From the NCBI RefSeq assembly GCF_025566985.1, contig NZ_JAOQJD010000020.1, forward strand, positions 1 to 20,321: a stretch of DNA of 20,321 nt, read 5' to 3'. The DNA comes from Aedoeadaptatus acetigenes. Its GTDB lineage: Bacteria; Bacillota; Clostridia; Tissierellales; Peptoniphilaceae. The position numbers were made by a program, and so were the translations under genes. Below are positions 1-7,133 of the stretch, piece by piece (position 1 is the stretch's first letter; the number at the start of each line of letters is the position of its first letter). The notes below the pieces were generated by a model. That model saw nothing but the letters and a program-made list of their open reading frames with translations, was not told the DNA's origin and ran no database searches.

Positions 1-1266
1 ACGCTGGTTGGTGTAGCGAAGGCCATGGTATTCTTTGGCGCTGCCGAATTGCCGTTCGATGGTTTCTTTGCGTTGTTTGTATTCTGCTTTTCCTTGGGTG
101 GTGTAGCGGTAGTCTTCCGCGACGTCCAGGGCGTCTTGCCAGAGGTGGCGAGTGACGGTTTTTTGATGGTTTTTGCTGGCGGTGCAACGGTGAAGGGTAG
201 GACAGTTTTTGCAGATTTTTGGATTGCTTTTGTATTCGCGGTAGCCTTCACGTGTCGTGGTGCTGTAGGGGAGGATGGTTTCTTCCGGGCAGAGGTAACA
301 GTCGTAGTAGGCGTCGTAGACGAAGTCGCGTTTGTAGTAGGGGTCGTCGAGGGCCGGTTTGTGTTTGGGCCGGGTGTAGGGGAAGACGGGCAGGATGTCT
401 TTTTCAAGGAGGGTTTTGGCGATGGCCGGGGTTTTGTAGCCGGCGTCCATGACGAGTTTTTCCGGTTTTAACGCTTGGAGTTTGGGGAGGAAGTCGAAGA
501 AGGTGCTGCTGTCGTGGCGGTTGCCGGGAAAGCTTTGACAGGCAAGAATCCATCCGTGTCGGTCGCAGGCGGTTTGGATGGTGTAGGCAAAGACTTCTTT
601 GTGCTCGCCTTTGTGAAAGAGGCCGCTTTCAGGATCGGTGGTGGATTGGGTGATGGTGGTGGTATCGGTGGGCGGATTTTTCGGTGGTTTGAGGTCGTCT
701 TTTCCGTGTGCGTTTCGATCGTCGGCAATTTCTTTTTCAAGCTGTTGTTGGTAGCTTCGCACGTGTTTTTTCACCACGGCTTTTTTGTTTTTGTGGCGAT
801 TGGCATGGGCTTTGACGTGGGTGGCATCGACGAATTGGAGGCGTGTGTCGACGAAGCCTTGGTCCATGGCTTGTTGAAGGATGTTGGTGAAGATGGACTC
901 AAAGAGGTCGGTGTCTTGAAAACGCCGACGGTAGTTTTGCCCAAAGGTGGTGAAGTGGGGGATTTTATCGTAGAAGTCGAGTCCCAAGAACCAACGATAG
1001 GCCAGGTTGACTTCGACTTCTTTGATGGTTTGGCGCATGCTGCGAATGCCATAAAGGTGTTGAAGGAAGACGAGTTTAATGAGAACCACGGGGTCGATGC
1101 TGGGTCGGCCGTTGTCTAGACAGTAAAGGTCTTCCACCAGGTCATAGATGAAGTCGAAGTCCACGTAACGGTCAATTTTTCGCAAAAGATGATCTGTCGG
1201 CACGAGTTGATCCAGAGCAATCATTTGAATTTGTTCTACTTTTTTCTTGTCTTCTTTATGTAGCAT
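1..1266 (-). CDS. IS1182-family transposase, C-terminus cut by window edge
   Basis: The frame is open from the ATG at 1266 to base 1 without a stop, giving 422 residues; the C-terminus lies outside the window. The start follows an AGGAGG site 5-6 bases upstream. The N-terminal part (about residues 1-120) has the conserved IS1182/IS5-like helical domain, with IDPVVLIKLVFLQ near residue 57 and HFTTFGQNYRRRF near 104. Candidate DDE catalytic residues are D147 (FVDATHVKAHA), D274 (VMDAGYKT) and E404 (ETIERQFG). A zinc-ribbon-like cysteine set (C323, C326, C352, C355, C361) sits between the second and third, as is usual for this family. Base composition matches the GC-rich chromosome, not the mobile element to the right. 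I see no frameshift in the visible part. Long plus-strand frames over this region are shadows. The family call is firm; whether the copy is intact cannot be judged. Confidence 0.93.
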   Translation of the reverse strand, partial: MLHKEDKKKVEQIQMIALDQLVPTDHLLRKIDRYVDFDFIYDLVEDLYCLDNGRPSIDPVVLIKLVFLQHLYGIRSMRQTIKEVEVNLAYRWFLGLDFYDKIPHFTTFGQNYRRRFQDTDLFESIFTNILQQAMDQGFVDTRLQFVDATHVKAHANRHKNKKAVVKKHVRSYQQQLEKEIADDRNAHGKDDLKPPKNPPTDTTTITQSTTDPESGLFHKGEHKEVFAYTIQTACDRHGWILACQSFPGNRHDSSTFFDFLPKLQALKPEKLVMDAGYKTPAIAKTLLEKDILPVFPYTRPKHKPALDDPYYKRDFVYDAYYDCYLCPEETILPYSTTTREGYREYKSNPKICKNCPTLHRCTASKNHQKTVTRHLWQDALDVAEDYRYTTQGKAEYKQRKETIERQFGSAKEYHGLRYTNQR

Positions 1267-1290
1267 GGTGGCCTCCTTTTTTTCTATTTT

Positions 1291-1296
1291 ACTATA
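1291..1296 (-). promoter_or_regulatory. possible -10 box for the transposase
   Basis: The minus strand reads TATAGT at 1296-1291, about 18 bases before the AGGAGG site of the transposase. No convincing -35 hexamer lies 16-18 bases further upstream, so this is a weak call. IS promoters often use a -35 in or next to the terminal repeat, and the IS end is not defined here. Confidence 0.3.
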
Positions 1297-1323
1297 ATTG
1301 AGGCGAATGCTGTTTGATGACAC

Positions 1324-1360
1324 AAAAAAAGGAAGGGTGAATCGGTTGATTCACCCTCCC
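1324..1360 (-). terminator. intrinsic terminator of the sppA-RDD operon
   Basis: A perfect 9-bp stem (GGGTGAATC at 1335-1343, loop GGTT, GATTCACCC at 1348-1356) extends outward through GG/CC pairs. On the minus strand it is followed by a run of seven T (plus-strand A 1324-1330). It lies about 55 bases past the stop of the RDD gene on that strand, as expected for a Rho-independent terminator. Beyond it, TGATGACA (1315-1322) and TGTCATCA (1363-1370) form outer arms of a longer interrupted palindrome. Confidence 0.85.
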
Positions 1361-1375
1361 TTTGTCATCACTCTG

Positions 1376-1400
1376 AACTGCGGCGTCCTTGACCGCAGTT
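1376..1400. repeat. inverted repeat between RDD gene and terminator
   Basis: AACTGCGG (1376-1383) and CCGCAGTT (1393-1400) form an 8-bp stem with a 9-base loop. It lies in the 3' untranslated region of the RDD gene, just before the main terminator. There is no good T-run on the minus strand after it, so it may be an RNA stabilising hairpin or part of a double terminator. Confidence 0.55.
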
Positions 1401-1415
1401 TATTAATGCTCGGGT

Positions 1416-2204
1416 TTAAATTTCGTAGGCGTAAAAGAGTTCGCCTTCATTCTTTTCCACGGCATAAAGGGCGTCTTTCACCACATAGGTGTCCGAGAGG
1501 AAGTCGCCGAGGTTGCGCTTGCGCTCGGAGAAGGCGGTGATGACGTAGAGCAGGACGAAGGTGGTTTGAATGAATCGGCAGAAGCCTTCGCGAATCACCA
1601 CGGTGGTCCAAGAGAGGCGGGGCTCCTCGGGATGAATGACCCGGATCCCCGTGATCATTTTTCCGAGGCTTTGGCCGTTGGTAAAGTAAGTGGAGAGGAT
1701 GAAGTAGAGATAGAAGAAGAAACCGTTCACGGCCTTGGCGGCCATGCTTCCTTCCGTGAGGAGAAGGGCGTTAATGGGCGATGCGAAGATGCCCGCAAAG
1801 GCGCCGGCCACGACGGCGTCGATTAAAAAGGCCACGGTGCGAATCCAAAAGCCCGCCGCCACCATGGCGGAGATCGGGTGGCTGTAACGACGCCTTACAG
1901 GCTTGGGATCGAAGGTGCCGTCTTGCGCGCGATGGAGCTCGGAAACCGGCGCGGGGTCTTCGACTTTCTCCTCGCTTGCGGCCGCATCGGCCGTTATTTC
2001 CTCCGCCTCAGCTTCTTGCTCAACTTCATCTCGGATGTTCGCCTCATAATGGGCAGGCGCTTCCGAAAAATTCTCGTGTACGTTTTTGTTCAGTGCCTCG
2101 GCCATGGCTTTGGCATTTGTTTCCGTCTCTTTTGGCACCTCTTTCTCGCGATGAAAGAGGCCTTTTTTCTTTTCGGTGAAGGGATCGTAGTGTTGGCCTT
2201 TCAT
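1416..2204 (-). CDS. RDD-family membrane protein with acidic cytoplasmic N-terminus
   Basis: 262 residues. Residues 1-105 are hydrophilic, with many charged residues and an Ala/Glu-rich stretch (60-85), and look disordered. The RDD domain covers about 112-245. R122 and D129 sit in the first membrane segment, NGQSLGKMITGIRVI (176-190) is the family hallmark, and a final acidic motif is RNLGDFLSDTYVV (230-242). About three hydrophobic segments are visible (120-147, 160-173, 210-226). The start codon overlaps the stop of sppA by one base (TAATG) behind a GGAGGTG site, so translation is coupled to sppA. RDD proteins are of mixed or unknown function; some have been linked to ion exchange. An RDD gene beside sppA suggests a membrane-protein quality-control setting, which is inference only. 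Confidence 0.88.
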   Translation of the reverse strand: MKGQHYDPFTEKKKGLFHREKEVPKETETNAKAMAEALNKNVHENFSEAPAHYEANIRDEVEQEAEAEEITADAAASEEKVEDPAPVSELHRAQDGTFDPKPVRRRYSHPISAMVAAGFWIRTVAFLIDAVVAGAFAGIFASPINALLLTEGSMAAKAVNGFFFYLYFILSTYFTNGQSLGKMITGIRVIHPEEPRLSWTTVVIREGFCRFIQTTFVLLYVITAFSERKRNLGDFLSDTYVVKDALYAVEKNEGELFYAYEI

Positions 2205-3217
2205 TATTCACCTCCGTAGAGGTACATGGGCCGGTCGTTGTCGGCAAGGGCGCCGAGCACGAGCTTGGCCGCCAATTCCTTGTCCGAGGCCTTTTGGCTG
2301 AAGAGGGAGGCGAAGAAACCGTCGCCCAATCCCTTGGTGTAGTTAAAGACCTCGGGGTTGTCGCATTTGATGGCCTTTTTCAAAGCGGCGAGGGCATCTT
2401 CTGAATAGCCCAATTCGTCCACCAGGCCCTTTTGCTTGGCCTGCTTGCCCGTAAAGACGGAACCGTCGGCCAAGGGACGCAGGGTGGCCATGTCCATGTG
2501 GCGGCCCTGGGAGACCACGTTCAGAAATTCGCCGTAGAGATCGTCGACGACGCTTTGTAAAATGGCCCGCTCTTCGTCGGTCATGGGGCGGGTGTTGCTG
2601 CCGATGTCTTTGTGGGCGGCGCTTTTAATGGTTTGATCGGCGATGCCCAATTTATCCATAAGGCCCGAAAGATTGGTGCCCCCCATAATGACGCCGATGG
2701 AGCCGGTGAGGGTGGAGGGGGCGGCGTAAATTTTCGTCGCCGGCGCGGAAATGTAGTAGCCGCCGCTGGCCGCGGTGTTGCCCATGGCCACGTAGACAGG
2801 CTTTTTTGCATCCACAATGGCTTTGATCCGCTTGTGAAGCTCGGCGCTTTCGTAGACGCCGCCGCCCGGGGAGTTCACCTTCAAGAGCACGCCCTTAATG
2901 GTGTCGTCTTCAAAGACATTTTCCAAGGCGTTAAGGGTGGCCTTGTGGTCGTAGCTTTCGGTTAGAAAAGAAGCTTGGGGCACGTTCATAATGGCGCCTT
3001 CCACGCTGATCACGGCGATGCGCTTGGCGGAATCGCCCTCTTCGATGACTTCTTCGTTCATGCCGTTTACGGCATTCATAAGGGATGCTTCCATTTTTTT
3101 CATGCGGGCTTCGCTGTTGATCTTGTCGCTGATGCCGCTTGAGATGGCGCTGATTCCAAGAATCAACACGGCGACGCCCACGGCGATCCACCGCCGGGTG
3201 TTCATTTTTTCCAGCAT
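2204..3217 (-). CDS. sppA: signal peptide peptidase SppA (S49 family)
   Basis: 337 residues, the length of the short Bacillus-type SppA. One membrane anchor at about residues 10-28 precedes the extracytoplasmic S49 protease domain (about 65-290). Serine nucleophile S151 is in NTAASGGYYIS and general-base K203 is in SAAHKDIGSNTR, the Ser/Lys dyad spacing of Bacillus SppA. VNSPGGGVYES (114-124) is the usual loop near the active site. It degrades leftover signal peptides and other membrane peptides. The start chosen is the first ATG, 4 bases behind GGAGG; an in-frame ATG four codons later is too far from that site. It is first gene of a two-gene operon with the RDD gene and diverges from the YpmS-like gene. 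Confidence 0.95.
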   Translation of the reverse strand: MLEKMNTRRWIAVGVAVLILGISAISSGISDKINSEARMKKMEASLMNAVNGMNEEVIEEGDSAKRIAVISVEGAIMNVPQASFLTESYDHKATLNALENVFEDDTIKGVLLKVNSPGGGVYESAELHKRIKAIVDAKKPVYVAMGNTAASGGYYISAPATKIYAAPSTLTGSIGVIMGGTNLSGLMDKLGIADQTIKSAAHKDIGSNTRPMTDEERAILQSVVDDLYGEFLNVVSQGRHMDMATLRPLADGSVFTGKQAKQKGLVDELGYSEDALAALKKAIKCDNPEVFNYTKGLGDGFFASLFSQKASDKELAAKLVLGALADNDRPMYLYGGE

Positions 3218-3249
3218 AAATCCTCCTTACTGCTACAATTGTTTTTCGT

Positions 3250-3255
3250 ATTATA
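3250..3255 (-). promoter_or_regulatory. probable -10 box for sppA
   Basis: The minus strand reads TATAAT (plus-strand ATTATA at 3250-3255), about 20 bases before the GGAGG of sppA. The -35 region is poor. Just upstream on that strand is the small inverted repeat GTACG-caat-CGTAC (3270-3283), which could bind a regulator acting on this divergent region. Confidence 0.45.
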
Positions 3256-3310
3256 GTATGATAAACGTAGTACGATTGCGTACAAAAAAATCATATCACA
3301 GGAGCGTACC

Positions 3311-3868
3311 ATGCACAATTGCCCGTGGAAAATTGCGTTTCTTTTGCTTTTGGCGGTGAACCTCATGGTTCTTCTCGGCCTGTTTCTTTTGTCCCGGCCC
3401 GAGGATTTGCCTCAGGAGGAAGAAACGGCGGCAACAGAAAAATCGAATTACGAAATCACCTTGACGAAAGAGGCCCTGGAAAGCGCCCTGCGCCGCGGGT
3501 TGAAAGAAAGCGGCAGCGACGCCCGCTTTTCTATCGCCGACGGCTTTTATTTCCGCATACCCGTTCAGGCCTACGGCATGAAGAGCGAGCTGGTCTTAAA
3601 GACGCAGCCTGTGGCCCATAAAGACGGCACCGTGCACATGAAATTGGAGCGTTTAAATTTGGGGCGCCTTCCTTTGCCGGAAGGGGCGGCCCTTTCCATG
3701 GCACAGGAGGCCGTGTCCATTCCGGGACTCAAGCTTTTGCCGGCGCAACGGGAAATCGTCTTGGATCCCAACGCTTTTATGCCGGAGCACATGGGCACCC
3801 TTCGGGCCAAGGTGTTGGATGTAAAAAATCACCGCTACGTATTTGAAGGAAATTTGGGAGCGAATTAA
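3311..3868 (+). CDS. YpmS-like (DUF2140) membrane-anchored protein
   Basis: 185 residues. An N-terminal membrane anchor (about 8-27) is followed by an acidic linker and an extracytoplasmic domain. The pattern ITLTKEALESALRRGL (49-64), a central FRIPVQAYGMKSELVL and LPLPEGAALSMAQ (about 120-132) fits the YpmS/DUF2140 family of Firmicutes. Molecular function is unknown for the family. Translation starts behind CAGGAG. The stop codon is directly followed by the ATG of the next gene (TAAATG), so it is co-transcribed with the CNNM-type gene. Confidence 0.7.
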   Translation: MHNCPWKIAFLLLLAVNLMVLLGLFLLSRPEDLPQEEETAATEKSNYEITLTKEALESALRRGLKESGSDARFSIADGFYFRIPVQAYGMKSELVLKTQPVAHKDGTVHMKLERLNLGRLPLPEGAALSMAQEAVSIPGLKLLPAQREIVLDPNAFMPEHMGTLRAKVLDVKNHRYVFEGNLGAN

Positions 3869-5131
3869 ATGGAAGATGTTTGGCTATATATACCAATTGT
3901 TGCGATTTTAATCGCCTTATCGGGCTTTTTCTCCTCGTCTGAGACGGCGCTCACCTCGGTGAATCAAATTCGCCTGCGCCAACGGGCCACGGAAGGAGAC
4001 AAAAAAAGCATGACCGTCTTGAAGCTTTTGGAGAAACCTCAAGATGTGATCTCCAGCATTTTAATCGGCAACAATATCGTGAACATCGCCTCTTCGGCGG
4101 TGGCCACGGTGTTTTTCACGCAGCTTTTCGGCGCCAGCGGCCCGGTGGTAGCCACGGTGGTCATGACGATTTTGGTCTTGATCTTCGGGGAGGTGCTGCC
4201 GAAAACCGCCGCCCAACAACAGCCGGAAATGATCAGCCGAAAAGTGTCGAAGCCCATTTCGAGGATCACGACGATCTTCAAACCCGCGGTCTTTCTGTTG
4301 TCGGCCTTAACGGGCTTGGTGACGAAATGGCTTTTTTCCCACGTGGACGAAGCCCCCACCATTACGGAAGAAGAATTCAAGACCTTGGTGGAAGTGGGGG
4401 AAGAAGAAGGGGTTCTGCAACGGGAAGAGCGGGCCTACATCGACAATGTCCTGGATTTTTCTTCGGCCACGGCCTCGGACATGATGAAGCCCCGCACTTC
4501 TGTGGTGGCCCTGGACGTGGAGGCCACGGAAGAGGAAATTTTTGAGCTTTTAAAAGACAATCGGTACAGCCGCATTCCCGTCTACGAAGATTCCATCGAC
4601 CACATTATCGGCATCCTGTACATGAAAGATGTGGTGCGTCTCTTGGCGCAAGGGGAGACGATTTGCCTGAGAGAAATCCTTCGGGATCCTTATTTTATCG
4701 GCGAAAGCGCCGTGGCGGATCGCATTTTCCGCGAGCTCAAGGCGCGGAATCTCTCCATCGCCGTGGTGGTTGACGAGTACGCCGGCACCAGCGGCATTAT
4801 TACCATGGAAGATATTTTGGAAGAGCTCGTGGGCAATATCGACGACGAGTACGATTTGGAAAATTCCGCCGTGATTTTTCTGGAAAGCGGCGTGTATTTA
4901 GTGGATCCGGAGCTGAGAATCGACGAAATTAACGACTACTTCCACATGAATTTGGAAAGCGAAAAGTCCGACTCCATCGGCGGCTTCGTCATCGAGCTTT
5001 TGGACCGCATTCCCAAGCAGGGGGACGTGGTGCGCTACGGCGACATTCTGTTTACGGTAAACGAAATGCAGGGCCTGAAGATGACGAAGCTGAAGATGGA
5101 TCTGAGGCCGGAATCGCAGAGCGCCCTTTAA
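3869..5131 (+). CDS. CNNM/CorC-type divalent-cation transporter (HlyC/CorC family)
   Basis: 420 residues with the standard three-part layout. The DUF21/CNNM membrane domain (about 5-160) carries FFSSSETALTS (20-30) and FGEVLPKT (106-113). A CBS-domain pair (about 205-325) contains YSRIPVYE (233-240) and the hallmark VDEYAGTSGI (301-310) plus EDILEELVGNI. The CorC_HlyC C-terminal domain covers about 335-410. Members move Mg2+ (MpfA in Staphylococcus, YhdP/YqhB in Bacillus) or related ions; the old name hemolysin is misleading. The start abuts the previous stop. It is followed after 12 bases by a cation diffusion facilitator gene, so the two form a metal-handling pair. Substrate is inferred from the family. 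Confidence 0.92.
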   Translation: MEDVWLYIPIVAILIALSGFFSSSETALTSVNQIRLRQRATEGDKKSMTVLKLLEKPQDVISSILIGNNIVNIASSAVATVFFTQLFGASGPVVATVVMTILVLIFGEVLPKTAAQQQPEMISRKVSKPISRITTIFKPAVFLLSALTGLVTKWLFSHVDEAPTITEEEFKTLVEVGEEEGVLQREERAYIDNVLDFSSATASDMMKPRTSVVALDVEATEEEIFELLKDNRYSRIPVYEDSIDHIIGILYMKDVVRLLAQGETICLREILRDPYFIGESAVADRIFRELKARNLSIAVVVDEYAGTSGIITMEDILEELVGNIDDEYDLENSAVIFLESGVYLVDPELRIDEINDYFHMNLESEKSDSIGGFVIELLDRIPKQGDVVRYGDILFTVNEMQGLKMTKLKMDLRPESQSAL

Positions 5132-5143
5132 TGTGAGGAATTT

Positions 5144-6325
5144 ATGCTGGATAAACTGATACAGAAAAAAATGCCGGATCCCAAAGATCAGGCCGTGCGA
5201 AGCGCCATGGGCAGACAAGCCGCCGTTTTGGGCATCGTGCTGAACTTTCTCTTCGCCCTGTCGAAAATCGTCATCGGCACCTTGGCCGGCGCCATTTCCA
5301 TGATCGCCGACGGTTTAAATAACACCATGGACTTAATGAGTTCAGTGATCGCCCTCGGAGGCTTTCACTTTGCCGCCATGCCGGCGGACAGAAACCATCC
5401 CTACGGCCACGCCCGTATGGAATATTTGGCCTCTTTTCTCGTGAGCCTGATCATCATCTGGACCGGGCTCAGCCTTTTGTGGGAATCGGCAAAGACCATC
5501 CTTCACCCCGAGGTCATGGAAACATCGGCCCTCGCCGTAGGCGTTCTCATCTTTGCCATGGTAGGGAAGGTGTTTTTGTATCGCTACAATGTGGCTCTCG
5601 GCGAGGCCATGGATTCGGAGCTTCTCGTGGCCACGGGCTACGACGCCCGAGGCGACGTGTTTGCCACGGCGGCGGTTCTTTTTTCCCTCCTGGTCTATCA
5701 CTTTTTTTCCGTGAACATCGACGGATGGATGGGCCTCATCGTGGCGGGGATCATTTTAAAAAGTGGCTGGGACAGCCTGAAGGAGACGGTGGATTCCCTT
5801 TTGGGCAGAAAAACCGATCCGGAGCTGGTCCGCGCCATTATGAAAGACATTAAGAGTTATCCGGTGGCTTTGGGCGTCCACGACATGATGTATCACGACT
5901 ACGGCGCCAACAATCAATTTCTCACCCTCCACGTGGAGGTCAACAGCCAAGACGACGTCATGAAAATTCATCAGGACATCGACGAAATCGAGCGGGACAT
6001 CGAAGCCAAGTACCGCATGGCCACGACCATCCACATCGATCCCATTCGCATCGACGATCCGAGGAGCAACGCCCTTTACGATTACGTGAAGAAGAAGCTC
6101 CGGGAAGTGGATTCCCGCCTGGATCTCCACGATTTTCGCATCGTCACTCGAAAGGACGGCCTGAATTTAATTTTCGACGTGCTTCTGCCCATGGATTTGG
6201 AGGGCAAGGCCAAAGACATCGACGCCGAATTAAAGTGGAAGGTGGAAAAAGACCATCCGGAGTACGCCCTGGTGGCGACCTACGACATGGACTACCAGAA
6301 TTTATTGGAGGATAAAGATGAATAG
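5144..6325 (+). CDS. MntE-like cation diffusion facilitator (probable Mn2+ exporter)
   Basis: 393 residues. The CDF membrane domain covers about 25-220 with six segments, and the cytoplasmic domain runs from about 225 to the end. The site residues are N59/D63 in segment 2 (ADGLNNTMD) and D167/D171 in segment 5 (GYDARGD). This NxxxD/DxxxD set, without histidine, is known from Mn2+-exporting members such as MntE of pneumococcus and MneP of Bacillus, not from Zn2+ CzcD types. The length and the extra 100 or so residues after the usual C-terminal domain also match the MntE type. The start ATG follows a GAGGAA site. The last 8 bases overlap the start of the TraX-like gene. Specificity is inference. 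Confidence 0.9.
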   Translation: MLDKLIQKKMPDPKDQAVRSAMGRQAAVLGIVLNFLFALSKIVIGTLAGAISMIADGLNNTMDLMSSVIALGGFHFAAMPADRNHPYGHARMEYLASFLVSLIIIWTGLSLLWESAKTILHPEVMETSALAVGVLIFAMVGKVFLYRYNVALGEAMDSELLVATGYDARGDVFATAAVLFSLLVYHFFSVNIDGWMGLIVAGIILKSGWDSLKETVDSLLGRKTDPELVRAIMKDIKSYPVALGVHDMMYHDYGANNQFLTLHVEVNSQDDVMKIHQDIDEIERDIEAKYRMATTIHIDPIRIDDPRSNALYDYVKKKLREVDSRLDLHDFRIVTRKDGLNLIFDVLLPMDLEGKAKDIDAELKWKVEKDHPEYALVATYDMDYQNLLEDKDE

Positions 6326-7112
6326 GCTTTTATCGCCTCAGGCAAAAGATAGCCTTTTGGCCGCATGGCACAGGGAAAAGGGCCTTTCCGGCAACGCCCT
6401 GAAGATGATCGCCTGTGTGTTTATGTTTTTCGACCACATGAGCCAGGGCGTGGCCTTAAACAGCCTGGGCTTTACGCCGGCTTATGTGGTGAATTCCCTG
6501 GGCATTCCCGTCCTGTCGGACCTTCCCACGGCGAGCCTTCTCGCCACCATCGCGACTTTGGCCGGGCGCATCGCCTTTCCCATCTTCTGCTTTTTTCTCG
6601 TCCAGGGCGTGCTGCTTAGCGGGGACTATAAAAAACAAATTCAGAGACTTTTGCTCTTTGCCTTCATCGCCGAAGTGCCCTTCGATTTGGGCCTCTTCGG
6701 GCAGATTTTTTATTGGGATCACCAAAACGTGCTCTTCGAATTGGCATTGGGGGCAGCCACCATCGTCGGGATGAAGAAAATCCTCGACGGAGACAAAAAT
6801 GGGAAGCAAGCTTATGCCGTGTTGCTCTTTATCGCCGCGGCCATTCTCGCCGAAGTCTTGAAATTCGACTACGGCTCCGTGGGAATTATCGCCATGGTCT
6901 TGCTTTATCTGGCCTGCAACGATCGCCGACGCACCATGCTCATGGGCCTCATCGCCTTTTTCTTCGAAGCGCCCTTGTATGGCACGGTGTATCTGTCTCT
7001 GCCTTTAATCTATCAATACAACGGCAAGCGGGGCCGAGGCGGCCGCTGGTTCTTTTACATTTTCTATCCCGCCCACTTACTGGCACTTTATTTCATTTCT
7101 CTGATTCTTTAA
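6318..7112 (+). CDS. TraX-like polytopic membrane protein
   Basis: 264 residues, about seven or eight hydrophobic segments. TraX-family signatures are visible: GNALKMIACVFMFFDHMSQ (25-43) with the conserved DH, AGRIAFPIFCFFLVQG (82-97), RLLLFAFIAEVPFDL (109-123), and HQNVLFELALG. In the F plasmid, TraX N-acetylates pilin. In Firmicutes this family is mostly chromosomal, probably acyltransferase-like, acting on unknown substrates. Nothing nearby in this block encodes pilin or transfer genes, so it should not be read as a conjugation gene. The ATG lies inside the end of the previous gene behind TTGGAGG, so translation is coupled. Confidence 0.87.
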   Translation: MNRLLSPQAKDSLLAAWHREKGLSGNALKMIACVFMFFDHMSQGVALNSLGFTPAYVVNSLGIPVLSDLPTASLLATIATLAGRIAFPIFCFFLVQGVLLSGDYKKQIQRLLLFAFIAEVPFDLGLFGQIFYWDHQNVLFELALGAATIVGMKKILDGDKNGKQAYAVLLFIAAAILAEVLKFDYGSVGIIAMVLLYLACNDRRRTMLMGLIAFFFEAPLYGTVYLSLPLIYQYNGKRGRGGRWFFYIFYPAHLLALYFISLIL

Positions 7113-7133
7113 AAACCGACAGAAAGGTGTGTT

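Noticed and set aside
25..1119. Long plus-strand open frames over the left end (for example 475-1119)
   Set aside because: They are low-complexity Val/Gly/Phe-rich shadows antisense to the transposase, whose minus-strand frame has catalytic motifs and a ribosome site.
6318..7112. TraX-like gene taken as part of the conjugative element
   Set aside because: It lies in the GC-rich chromosomal block, overlaps the metal exporter gene and is on the far side of ssrA from the element.
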